Source: Rheum nobile
Lineage: Eukaryota > Streptophyta > Magnoliopsida > Caryophyllales > Polygonaceae
Assembly: GCA_027886185.1 (NCBI GenBank)
Contig: WOAB01000568.1
Coordinates: forward strand, 3,038,001-3,102,000
Direction: 5' to 3'
DNA length: 64,000 nt
Shown here: positions 1 through 12,153 of the stretch, one piece after another
How positions within the stretch are numbered: position 1 is the stretch's first letter
Layout of the letters: each line of letters starts with the position of its first letter
The notes under the pieces: model-generated
Seen by the model: only the letters and a program-made list of their open reading frames with translations
The model's database searches: none
Told to the model about the DNA's origin: nothing
Translations under genes and position numbers: made by a program

Positions 1-781
1 GAAGTAAGAAGTCTCTCGGCCTTGTCTAAGAGTACTATCCTTTTCTTCCCTTTTTTGATATTTTGGGCTTTCTCAAGCTATAGCAAGGGTCCCTCTTTTT
101 TTCGAAAGATATTGCTTGGCTTTATTTCCCTTTGGTGTCAAGTCCGAATTTTTCCTCTTTGCTTTCTCTTTTTTTTACTAAGGTCGAGTGAAACTTATGT
201 AACACAAGAGAAAAAGTAGAGAAGAGATAAGAATATCACAACAAGATGTAAGTACAACATAGAACTTCAAGTTATGAAACAATTAATTACAAGTGCTAAG
301 GAGGAGTTATGGTAAGAGAAATGGAAGGGCTAGAAGTGGTAAAGATCGGGTAAGAGTTAAGGAATGAGTTAAGGAATGAGTTAAAGAAGGAATGGAAGAG
401 GCAAGGAATCAACCACTTAAGGTGTTGGCTTTTGGGGAGATTTGGTAATAAATGAGGGAGTAATGGAGGAGTTGAAGAGGGAAAGAGATCAACCTAATTG
501 ATTAGAATAGTCTCTTGAAATGGTAGTGGGTTAATGAAGGATAAGCCAAGGGTTAGAACCTTTAAGTAGCTCTTTTAATGCAACATTTTTTTGTGACCTT
601 TCACGTGGCTTTGTTGCAGTTTTGGGGAGGTGAAAGGGCTGGTTAGGAGGTTGAGGATGAAGACTCAATTTCGGCCTCCAATGGCAATGAATCGAGCAAG
701 ACAAATTCTCCCAAATTTTGAGTATACAAGTTCAACAATTTGAAACTAGAAGAACTCAAACTAACCTATCTTCAAGATGTA
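1..781 (-). mobile_element. 5' internal region of a minus-strand LTR retrotransposon, cut by the window edge
   Basis: This stretch follows the primer-binding site at 782-793 when read on the minus strand, so it should be the untranslated leader of an LTR retrotransposon whose coding part lies left of the window. I see no gag or pol motif and no convincing reading frame on either strand. The assignment rests only on its position next to the PBS and LTR. Confidence 0.45.
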
Positions 782-793
782 GCTCTGATACGA
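782..793 (-). other. Primer-binding site (tRNA-iMet type)
   Basis: The minus strand reads TCGTATCAGAGC, one base from the common plant PBS TGGTATCAGAGC, which pairs with the 3' end of initiator tRNA-Met. On the minus strand it lies two bases after an LTR-like end (…TTATCA at 796), which fixes the orientation of the element. Confidence 0.55.
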
Positions 794-1970
794 CTTGATA
801 ATATTCCTCCTAGGATCTTGATGCCGGTGCCTTAAGGAGAAGTCGATCTTGGAAGAGAAAGGATCGGATCTTGTCATAATGGTAACCGTGAGGAGTTTGA
901 ACAATTTGATGGATTTGTTGTCGTTATTCAAGGAATGAAGGGCTCAAACTAGGATAGGCAGTCAACTCCTCAAATGAATCCACACAAGAGGATTGAAAGA
1001 CTCTTCAAGACTTGGATAGATCCACCAAGGCTTGGAGAGGGTGAACACTCGATGACGACGGATAGACCCACCAACGAGACCTTGTGTTTGGTGTTTGAAT
1101 GAAGTCTTTGGATAGTCCGACCAAAGGCACACTCAAGGATCTTGATATAGACCACAAGATCAAGATGCAAACTGAAAAGAGGAAAATCTAAAATTTTGAT
1201 TGAAAATAACAAACAAGAACAAGGTTTAATCTCAATTTAGCCAACCCTTGAACAAGAGGAAATGTTTGGATCATGTAGGAAAAAACATCCATAAAAATGG
1301 TCCTCCTAAGATGGGCCAAATCCCAGGACACATCCCATGAACCAAGCCCTTGAGCTCATGCCTCCAAGTCGGACATATATCCTTCGGCCTCAGTGTATGC
1401 GGCGCAATCACTGTCCATGGGCCATCTCACAATCCGCTCGTTAACCAGCATGCTCCCTAAACCCATATGAGTCCATTGGACCGCATGTGTGCAAAAAAAT
1501 CTGCATCGAGCCATGTGATGGTAGGTGGCTCCCTTCGCACGCGTGCGTCGCCTTGGAAGTCCACGCACTTGTCTAGGCACTTGTGCTCCAAATGACCCCA
1601 AATTTGGTGAAGTACTTCCTTGTAGCATATGATGACCCCGTCCAAGAAAATTTATTGGATTCTTCACAGTTTGTTCGGGGCGGTCTTGATGCCCTATTTT
1701 GTGGCTCGGCGCGCATGCAACACCAAGGCCAATACTCGAGACTACTCCAAGCACTTGTCCTCCAAATGGCCTAAGATTTGGTATGGGGTCCTCGTTTGGT
1801 ACTGATTGAAGAGTGGCACCATCTTGGCTCAGTTTGGAAGAGTTTGGCGCAGGTGTTTTGAGAAACCCAAGCTTGAGCGGCGTCGGGCGAGGCATCTTGG
1901 CCTTGGTTGTGGCTTTGGTGTTGGCATGAGTTTTGATGTGGTCCAGAATCACATCACCATGCCAACCCGA

Positions 1971-2033
1971 GGACTTCCCAAGAGGTCTCCTATCCTTGTA
2001 ATACTCTTGCCCTAGCACGCTTAACTTCAGAAC
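1971..2033 (-). repeat. 5S-rRNA-like segment, diverged copy
   Basis: Read on the minus strand it begins GTTCTGAAGTTAAGCGTGCT and ends CTTGGGAAGTCC, matching the 3' half of plant 5S rRNA, which contains the internal polymerase III promoter. The middle is mutated, so it is a relic and not a 5S gene. Confidence 0.6.
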
Positions 2034-2287
2034 ATTGTCCTGACTTGAACCCTGAAAATGAATAGCTCTTGTTGACATGGGTAATACTCCAATCCTTATA
2101 ATGGATTACAAATATGGGGTGTTACAATTACCCACACTTAAACCCCTTACGACCTTGTCAAGGCCCAAAGATCGACCTCTTGGTCGAGCGACCATCCACC
2201 AGACCAAGCTCACTTGTAACCCAAAGTCTACTTTAATACCATTTGTAAGGCCCGATGCCTCAGAAGCGTCATTCCATGACAACCAAA

Positions 2288-2352
2288 GGACTTCCTATGA
2301 GGTCACCCACCCTAGTACTACTCTCAGCCTAGCATGCTTAACTTCAGAGTTC
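2288..2352 (-). repeat. 5S-rRNA-like segment, better conserved copy
   Basis: The minus strand contains GAACTCTGAAGTTAAGC, then GAGAGTAGTACTAGG and GGGTGACCTC…GGAAGTCC, in the order and spacing of the 3' half of plant 5S rRNA. The 5' half is missing. It starts about 93 bp inside the LTR start at 2445. Confidence 0.7.
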
Positions 2353-2445
2353 TTTGTCTTCACTTGAACCCTAAAAAGGAAGAACTCTTGTTGACATGGG
2401 TAACACTCTAATCCTTAAAAAGGGTTACAAATGTGGGGTGTTACA

Positions 2446-3419
2446 TTTATTTTAATCTAAGTTTATGTTGGTCTTATACCACAAAACCTTGTTCAGTTTC
2501 ATGAGAGTCGGTGGAGTGTTGGTGTTGCCTCAACACTCAACAACCAAGCATTGTCTTGGTCTCGCACGCTTGATGGTCGACAATCATCCCTATGGTAGTC
2601 GTCTGTGACGTGAGTGTGGTGTGCTAAAAAGGATGTATGGTGGTCGACGTGTACATGGTGTATCCATATCATCTTCGCAAATAAGCCAAGTGGTGGTTCG
2701 CTCTTGTCATTTCAGTTCGTCTTTTGACCGACAATTAATATTCAAATTAATTGTAAATAATTTGGTAAAACCTAATTAATGTTTAGGAACACTTGTGTGC
2801 TTTAAATAATTTCTTATCTAGGTTTAAAGTTATTATTATTTATTTATATATAGTTATATATTTTTAATATTATTATCATCGTAATGTCAATATTGCTTGT
2901 AGACTTTGTGTGCTTTAAGTGTGGACTTTATAGTCGTTAAATGTGGACTTATAGTCGTAAAGTATCAGAGATATTATGGCCTTGCGAGGCATAATGATCT
3001 CTTTATAATTTTTTTGTATTAGTCGAAATAATTTCCTAATGCTTTTAAGGTCATGATCATTTGCTCTCATTGTAATATCTCCAATTTTGGTTGAAATTTT
3101 ATGTTTTAATGATTTTAAAATTGGATTTGGAAAGTGGGTTATATTCTTTTTCATTTATTAGTCGTATCAGTGGAGATAGTACGTTGGTTCTTGGGTTACA
3201 GTTGAGAGTTTATAGAATTGAGCAAAACATTCTTATCGAGATTGGTAGCCTTGTTTTTGGATGAGATGATCTTATCTATTTTTGAGGATTATGGGAACTA
3301 GTTTGAGTTACACGATTAATTTCATAGTTATGGAGTTTATTATAGAGGGATATTCTTATTAAGGAAAATAATGGAGAATTAGTTCCTCTTCGAGATTATT
3401 AGTTAGTTTTTAAGTTTAG
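2446..3419. other. AT-rich intergenic stretch, no gene seen
   Basis: No coding signal. A short local repeat (GTGGACTT.ATAGTCGT) occurs twice near 2920-2960. The rest is unremarkable AT-rich sequence. Confidence 0.5.
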
Positions 3420-6274
<2,855 letters not shown>

Positions 6275-6722
6275 GTTTCACATAAACAAGATTTGATTTA
6301 GTTTTTTAATATAATTTATACGCAATAATCCTTTATAATTTACCTACAAATTACTACAATTTGTTACTTTTTATATGAATTTATAATACGATATTATAGT
6401 TTTTTTTTTGTTTATTGATTTATTATACATGTTTAGATTTATAAGAAAATTAAATCACAAAAATATATAGTTTATATTTAATCAAATCCGTGCAAGAAGG
6501 GTCATATGCTAGTTTAGTATATATATTGAGGTGTTGATTTTTATTTTATTTTTGCAAAAATACCTACAAAAAAAAGATAAATTAGAATCAGCTTTTTCTT
6601 TTTCTTTTGGAAAATAAAATATGACATGGAAATAAAAAAAAAGTTAATTTTTAAAATTTTAAACTGAAAATGAAATTTGCTTAAACTGAAAACTGAAATG
6701 GTTATTTTTACATTTTCAGTTT
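6275..6722. other. AT-rich spacer, no gene seen
   Basis: Homopolymer-rich A/T sequence with no coding or structural signal. Confidence 0.5.
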
Positions 6723-6794
6723 TCAAAACCGCAATGGTTCATTCGCTCTCAATTTCCTGAAGAACCCTAAATCAACCCAAACGAGAATCTCCAA

Positions 6795-7060
6795 ACTGAA
6801 ATCGAAGGCTTTTGATTTGTTCCTCTGGTTCGTCACGATTCTTCCTCTGGTTCGAAGGTCCACCGACGTCGCCTTGTTCCTCTGGTTCCTCGCGATTCTT
6901 CCTCCTCCGACGACGCCAGTTTGCAGGTCCACCGACGACGCCATTTGTCGTTGGATCGCGCTTCCGATTCTTCCTCCTCCGACGGCGCCAGTTTGCAGGT
7001 CCACCGACGACGCTATTCAACGTTGTTGGCTCGCGCTTCCGATTCCTCTTTTGTCTATCT
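6795..7060. repeat. Imperfect GC-richer tandem repeats, possible 5' leader of a lost gene
   Basis: The phrases CGATTCTTCCTC, CGCCAGTTTGCAGGTCCAC and CCGACGACGC recur two to four times with a period near 65-75 bp. Downstream (7060-7210) come a donor-like GAGGTATG and TTAGGGTTTTAGGG, a pattern often seen in plant 5' leaders. Frames are open in several phases on both strands because of the repeats, and none looks like a protein. I cannot say whether this was a gene start. Confidence 0.5.
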
Positions 7061-7624
7061 CGTTCGAGCCTTCGAGGTATGTTTTCCTCCAGTTTCTACT
7101 CCATTCAAGGTTCCATGTTTCACGTCCTTCATTTTAGGGTTGCAGCCATTTTTGCTTGCTCCTTTATCTCGGCTGGGTACGTTAGGGTTTTAGGGTTGCT
7201 TTCAAGTATCGCGAGGGTTGAGATATTGCTTCTTATGATTTTTCTTCTGCCAAAACATCTATTATTTCAGTTTATTTGTGTTGTTCATTGGGTTGATTTT
7301 TTTCGATTGATATACTTATCATGAATTCTATCCCCCAAATTTTGTCTCTTTTCACCTGAAATTAGTTGAATTTAAACACAGCGAACAGATTGATTTTGTT
7401 GAAAAACTGGGTAAAAAACGATCCTTGTGGTAGAAATGGGGATGGTAACTTAAATTGATTTTTATAAACCTGTGAAAACTTTCTGTTTATTTCTTAAGTG
7501 CTATTATAAACTTGAATTGGAATCCATGTATGTAGACTGATTGTACTATTTCTTGAGTGCTATTATAAACCACTGAAAAACTCATCTTAAATTGATCATC
7601 TTTCTCCCTTTCTACATTAGGGTC

Positions 7625-8075
7625 AGGGTGTTCATATTTGTGTCACATGATATAGTTGTATTGTCACAATAAACAATGAGAATGTCAGATAAGTTTTGAT
7701 TTTTGTCACAATTGCACGAATTACCATTGGTTGAATACTTCATGTCAGTGTTGTTAATATTTTTGTCACATGGTATAGTTATATTGTTGAATGGAACAAT
7801 TACAATGCCAGATAAGTTTTTATTTTTGTCACAATTGCATGTATTGCACGAATTACCATTGGTTGAATACTTCATGTTAGTGTTGTTAATGTTTTTGTCA
7901 CATGGTATACTTATATTATTGAAATGAACAATTACAATGTCAGAGAAGTGTATATTTTTGTCACAATTGCATGAATTGCACGAATTACCATTGCTTGAAT
8001 ACTTCATGTCAGTGTTGTTCATATTTTTGTCACATGGTATAGTTATATTGTTGAAATGAACAATTATAATGTCAG
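7625..8075. repeat. Tandem repeat, about 120-133 bp unit, 3.5 copies
   Basis: Each unit contains TTTTTGTCACATGGTATAG, ACAATTACAATG.CAGA, TTTTTGTCACAATTGCA and GAATTACCATTG.TTGAATAC. Units start near 7628, 7746, 7880 and 8014. The array is AT-rich. The 136-codon minus-strand frame through it is a repeat artefact. Confidence 0.85.
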
Positions 8076-8324
8076 TTTGTGAAACATTGTTGTGTGTTAA
8101 TAAATAATGTTTTTATTTGTCTCAATTTATAGCTCTCTTCCTCTCACAACTTCCTTCTCTTCTCCTCTCATCTTTACATCTCTACATCTCCTCTCATTTA
8201 GAGCAGGAGGAACTGAAGCAGGAAATAAACATAAAATAGGGTGATCAGGATGAATCGAAGCAAGAAAGTGGGCGGGTCGATTTGCCTGTCGGCGAATATG
8301 ATTCCATGAGCAGCTTGAAAACTC

Positions 8325-8957
8325 CTACTGAAGGTTGAAGATCCTTGTAAGGAGAAAACTGAGGGGTCCCTTCCATAGTCGGGGCTTCAATAGTTTCGAG
8401 ATGAGAGGGAGACCATCAGATTCAAAGACGGCGTGCGTGATTCCCTGAGCAAGACAAACTTCCATTGCCCACACCAGCGCTTCAGCTTCAACCACTTCAA
8501 CTTCTGCACAAGGTTGAACCCGTCGAGCAGCATAGAGATGAACTTCAGCATTGCCACCCCTGGCTAAAAATCCAATTCCACATCCCATGTCCTGAGATAA
8601 TGAAGCATCGCAATTCATCTTAATGATGTCACCCGAAGGTCGATTCCATCGAGACGGACCAGCCCGTGATGCGTCAACAGTTGCAGGCAAAAGAAGAGGC
8701 TCCAAACGATCAACAGACCGAAGAAACTCACCCTGGAAAACCTTTGCGTCATGAACCAGCTCAAAAGGTTACAGAGGGAGCCCTTCAAAGATACATTTGT
8801 TTCTGCCCCTCCAAATGCTCCATAAGACGACCACCCAAATCTGAATTGATGGTGCCTCCAAGCGAAAGAGAACATTCTCCATGAAACTCAGAAGAGACAT
8901 TGCACGAGCACCGCATTTACGGATGTATAGGACATGTCGCCATAATTCTTGGGCAAA
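8325..8957 (-). pseudogene. RNase H (RVT_3-like) 3' fragment of a plant LINE-type reverse transcriptase gene
   Basis: The minus strand encodes the tail typical of plant non-LTR reverse transcriptase genes. First comes a linker with FAQELW near 8957 and WSIWRGRNKCIFE near 8790-8825, then an RNase H-like domain with three acidic blocks: KMNCDASL, EAEALVWAMEV and FESDGLPL. One stop codon separates the linker from VHDAKVFQGEF and the RNase H part. This domain normally degrades the RNA strand of RNA:DNA hybrids during retrotransposition, and host genes with the same fold exist. No zinc-binding region or reverse transcriptase lies upstream, so this is a truncated remnant. The frame ends naturally at 8325. 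Confidence 0.75.
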
Positions 8958-9400
8958 CGGACATTTCTACTTCTAAAAAGCTTAGATTTTTTCATTTATA
9001 AAAGTAAAATGTAACGAAAGGTTGGAGACTATTGTAGAACAAGAAGCAACGTTGGAGTTTAATCTGAATAATTAAAGACTATTGTAGAATGAAACGCAAA
9101 CGTTATGGAGCGATTTGAAATAATTTAAAAGTTAGAAATCAACATTGAACAAGATGAAAAGGTTAGAGATCAATTCTATTATTCCCTCCTTAGGTTAAAT
9201 GACCCTTTAAGTATAGTGAAATTAGACAATTATCCCACAATAAACTTCATCTAAACTCATGACCCATGGTGATGTCATCATTACATAATGATGACATCAT
9301 CATAAGTCAAACAAACTAACACATTTGACCATTGACTGGTCAACGACCGTTGACCGGCATTGACCGGTGAACTTTTTCCTGCCAATTGTTTTTGATGATG
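8958..9400. other. Spacer with TTGACCGG-like short repeats
   Basis: The only notable stretch is 9325-9372, where TTGACCG/TGACCGGT-type motifs recur four to five times. No coding sequence was found. Confidence 0.5.
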
Positions 9401-9404
9401 TCAT

Positions 9405-9950
9405 CATATTGATGACAGTTACTGTCACCATCTTGACGGCAGTTACTGTCACCATCTTGATGACAATTACTGTCATCAAAACACAAACTGTCATCAAAAC
9501 ACAAACTGTATTGCAACTAGTTGATGACACATATTGTCATCAAAACACATACTGTCATCAAAACACAAATTGTCATCAAATACAAACTATATTTCATCTA
9601 GTTGATGACACATACTGTCATCGCAACTAGTTAATGTCACAAACTGTCATCACAACTAGTTGATGACAATTATTGTTTTGACGACAAATCTCGTTTTGAT
9701 GACAATTTTCGTTGAATTGTCACCACCACTAGTTGGTGGCATTTACGAAGTGTCATCTCCACTAGTTAATGCACGTTCAAAGTGTCATCAAGACTAGTAA
9801 TTAGTGGCACTTTCAAAGTGTCATCAAGAGTAGTAATTAGTAACGCTTTCAAAGTCATCGAGGCTAGTAAGTGGTAACACTTTCAAAGTGTCATCGAGAC
9901 TAGTTGGTGATACTTTCAAAGTGTCATCGGGACTAGTTGGTGACACTTTG
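9405..9950. repeat. AT-rich (decayed) part of a minisatellite with inverted TGTCATC…GATGACA motifs
   Basis: Short inverted motifs alternate: TGTCATC, then CTAGTTGATGACA. From about 9735 the unit settles to 33-34 bp containing GTCATCGAGACTAGTTGGTG and ACTTTCAAAGT. It lines up with the GC-rich unit to its right, differing almost only by C-to-T and G-to-A changes. There is no coding content. Confidence 0.8.
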
Positions 9951-10655
9951 TTGGATGCGTGTTCGAAGCATCACCGAGGCTAGTCGGTGGCGAGTTTGAA
10001 GCGTCACCGAGGCTAGTTCGGTGGCGCGTTCGAAGCGTCACCGAGGCTAGTCGGTGGCGCGTTCGAAGCGTCACCGAGGCTATTTTGGTGGCGCATTCGA
10101 AGCGTCACCGAGGCTAGTCGGTGGCGCGTTCGAAGCGTCACCGATACTAGTTCAGTGGCGCATTCGAATCGTCACCGATGCTAGTTCGGTGGCGCGTTCG
10201 AAGCGTCACCGAGGCTAGTCGGTGGCGCGTTCAAAGCGTCACCGAGGCTAGTTCGGTGGGGTGTTCGAAGCGTCACCGAGGCTATTCGGTGTCTCAAAGC
10301 GTCACCGAGGCTAGTTCGATGGCGCGTTCGAAGCGTCACCGAGGCTAGTCGGTGGCGCGTTCGAAGCGTCACGGAGGCTAGTTCGGTGGCGCGTTCGAAG
10401 CGTCACCGAGGCTAGTTCGGTGGCGCGTTCGAAGCATCACCGAGGCTAGTTCGGTGACGCGTTCAAAGCATCACCGAGGCTAGTCGGTGGCGCGTTTGAA
10501 GCTTCACTGAGGCTAGTCGGTGGCACGTTTGAAGCGTCACCAAAGCTAGTTCGGAGGCGCGTTCGAAGCGTCACCGAGGATAGTCGGTGGCGCGTTCGAA
10601 GCCTCACCGAGGCTAGTCGGTGGCGCATTCGAAGCGTCACCGAGGCTAGTCGGTG
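9951..10655. repeat. GC-rich 33-34-bp minisatellite, about 21 copies
   Basis: The unit is GTCACCGAGGCTAGTTCGGT followed by GGCGCGTTCGAAGC. Each unit contains a small palindrome (CACCGA-GGCTAG-TCGGTG) and another around TTCGAA. There are no spacers between units, so it is not a CRISPR-type array. Minus-strand frames here (ASVTLRTRHR repeats) are artefacts. Confidence 0.9.
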
Positions 10656-10710
10656 AAAAGAACGAAGACATTTATTATTTACAAGTTCATAATATGAAAT
10701 GAGATGAAGG

Positions 10711-11150
10711 CTATATAAAATTCTTCATCACATTGTGTAGCTTGATGCCAAATTGAAAATATAATGCCTCACTATCACGTTTGCAGTCATGAATAACTTT
10801 TGTGACAAGGTTAGATTCAAGCACAAGCTTGCATGAGTTTGTCTCCACCTTGAAAAGCATCGATTGTGTATACAGCATCTTGAGATGCAATCTAAAAACA
10901 ACAGGAAGTTGTTAACAAATAAAGTTAACCTTCTAATTCAGATGAAGCAAACTAAAAATAGCATATACCTGCATGATGCAAAGAACTCCATCTCGACTAA
11001 GGTCAGCACCTTCACAATCAAATCCAATAACGTGTACCTTACCAGGAGAAGGGCAAAGAATTTCAGGAGGAAGTTGAGATGGATCTGTGATTATATGAAT
11101 TGGAACATCAGACAAGATGTCTTCACTGCTTTTATCGTTCCCACTTGCTG
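10711..11150 (-). pseudogene. Fragment of a 3'-5' exonuclease-domain gene (At2g25910-like)
   Basis: Two exons can be read on the minus strand. Exon a (11150-10969) has an acceptor TTTTTACAG and a donor CAG|GTATAT, and encodes VPIHIITDPSQLP…HVIGFDCEGADL…LCIMQ, including the DCEG signature of DEDD 3'-5' exonucleases. Exon b starts at 10891 and continues in phase: IASQDAVYTIDAFQGG…QAC, then LVTKVIHDCKRDSEALYFQ. Between QAC and LVLES the frame is broken by what looks like an 8-bp deletion at the direct repeat AAGCTTGT. Homology stops after KLHNV, so the rest of the exonuclease fold and the C-terminus are missing, and no first exon was found. The family trims 3' ends of nucleic acids, but this copy cannot make a full enzyme. 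Confidence 0.75.
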
Positions 11151-11692
11151 TAAAAAGTTACAGCAGTTTAGCATATACATGAAAGGAAACAACAGCTTGA
11201 AAAGCATGCCACAAAAGCATTGCTCTAAAAAAGACTCATAGCTTTGGTGCACAATGAATACACAAACATTGGTTAAGCAACATAAGTTATCTTGCTCTTA
11301 AACAGACGGGATATAGACCATAAATATTTCCACCTACCAAATACAAATTCAATAGACTGTGATTTAACTAAACAATATACTCAATTATTTTTCAATTTCA
11401 CAAGAGAAAACATATCGCCTTAACATATGTGATGTCCAGATCAAACGAAGAAGAATGTGAACGATCTGTATACTTTACATACGTGAGGCCCAAAATCGAG
11501 AAGCACCCAACTGCTCAGGGCTACATGAAAAAAACCAGAATGCTGCAATAGAACACAAGTCCTTTCTGCCAAAAGGGACATTCAATATGACCAATTTGGT
11601 ACATACAATGTCATGCAAGTTATGTTTGTGTTTGTCATTTATAAGTGTTACTACATGAAAGTTAAGATTGACTATTTTCTTGATTTGTTGGG

Positions 11693-11694
<2 letters not shown>

Positions 11695-11750
<56 letters not shown>
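11695..11750. repeat. (TA)n tract at the left edge of the MULE
   Basis: Uninterrupted TA dinucleotides directly abut AGTCCCGTTCTGATAAAC, taken as the left terminus of the element. A TA tract also lies at the right edge (27959-27974). Confidence 0.95.
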
Positions 11751-11754
<4 letters not shown>

Positions 11755-12153
11755 CCGTTCTGATAAACAACTCCCTTAAGATAAACACTACACATAAACG
11801 ACAGCCTTAGGATGGAGAAGATGAACGGCCACGATTGAAGGAGAAGCAACATGGGATAAATACCGAGTTGGAGACGCGGTGGCAGCATTGTAATTTAAAG
11901 TAATTTGAACGTTGTATTACAACATTACCCTTACCCCTAACCGGCGCCAAAAGGCCCAAAAACGTTTCAGATGCCTCAAACCCTCGACTCTCTGAAAGCA
12001 AAAACCCTCACCAGCTGAAGACGCGAATACAAATCGAGCGAAACACAGAACTCGATTTGAGAAAGACGATCATAGTTGAAGAGAAGAATACGAATCCACG
12101 CACTCAGACGCTCTCAATTGCACAAGTACAAGCAAATACAAACAAAAAACAAC

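Larger units (their letters stand above)
796..2445 (-). mobile_element. 5' LTR of a minus-strand retrotransposon, with a duplicated 5S-bearing start
   Basis: On the minus strand the LTR begins TGTAACACCCCACAT at 2445 and ends …TTATCA at 796, next to the PBS. A second, diverged start (TGTAACACCCCATAT) lies at 2126, and the sequence after each start is similar, so the first part of the LTR is duplicated in tandem. Each copy contains a 5S-rRNA-like segment. It is unclear whether the true edge is 2445 or 2126. The 240-codon minus-strand frame at 1356-2078 lies inside the LTR and is not treated as a gene. Cassandra TRIM elements also carry 5S sequence in their LTRs, but this LTR is far longer than theirs. 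Confidence 0.5.

Noticed and set aside
1356..2078. 240-codon minus-strand frame (MSTRAIHFQGSSQDNV…)
   Set aside because: It lies inside an LTR and overlaps the 5S-like segment. Such frames are common false gene calls in plant genomes, with no domain and no independent support.
9951..10655. Evenly spaced 33-34-bp repeats that superficially resemble a CRISPR array
   Set aside because: The whole period is repeat with no unique spacers, the units drift gradually, and the sequence is plant nuclear DNA. It is a minisatellite.
11475..11888. Minus-strand frame with a Tyr-Ile run
   Set aside because: It crosses the TA tract, and the flanking residues resemble no protein.
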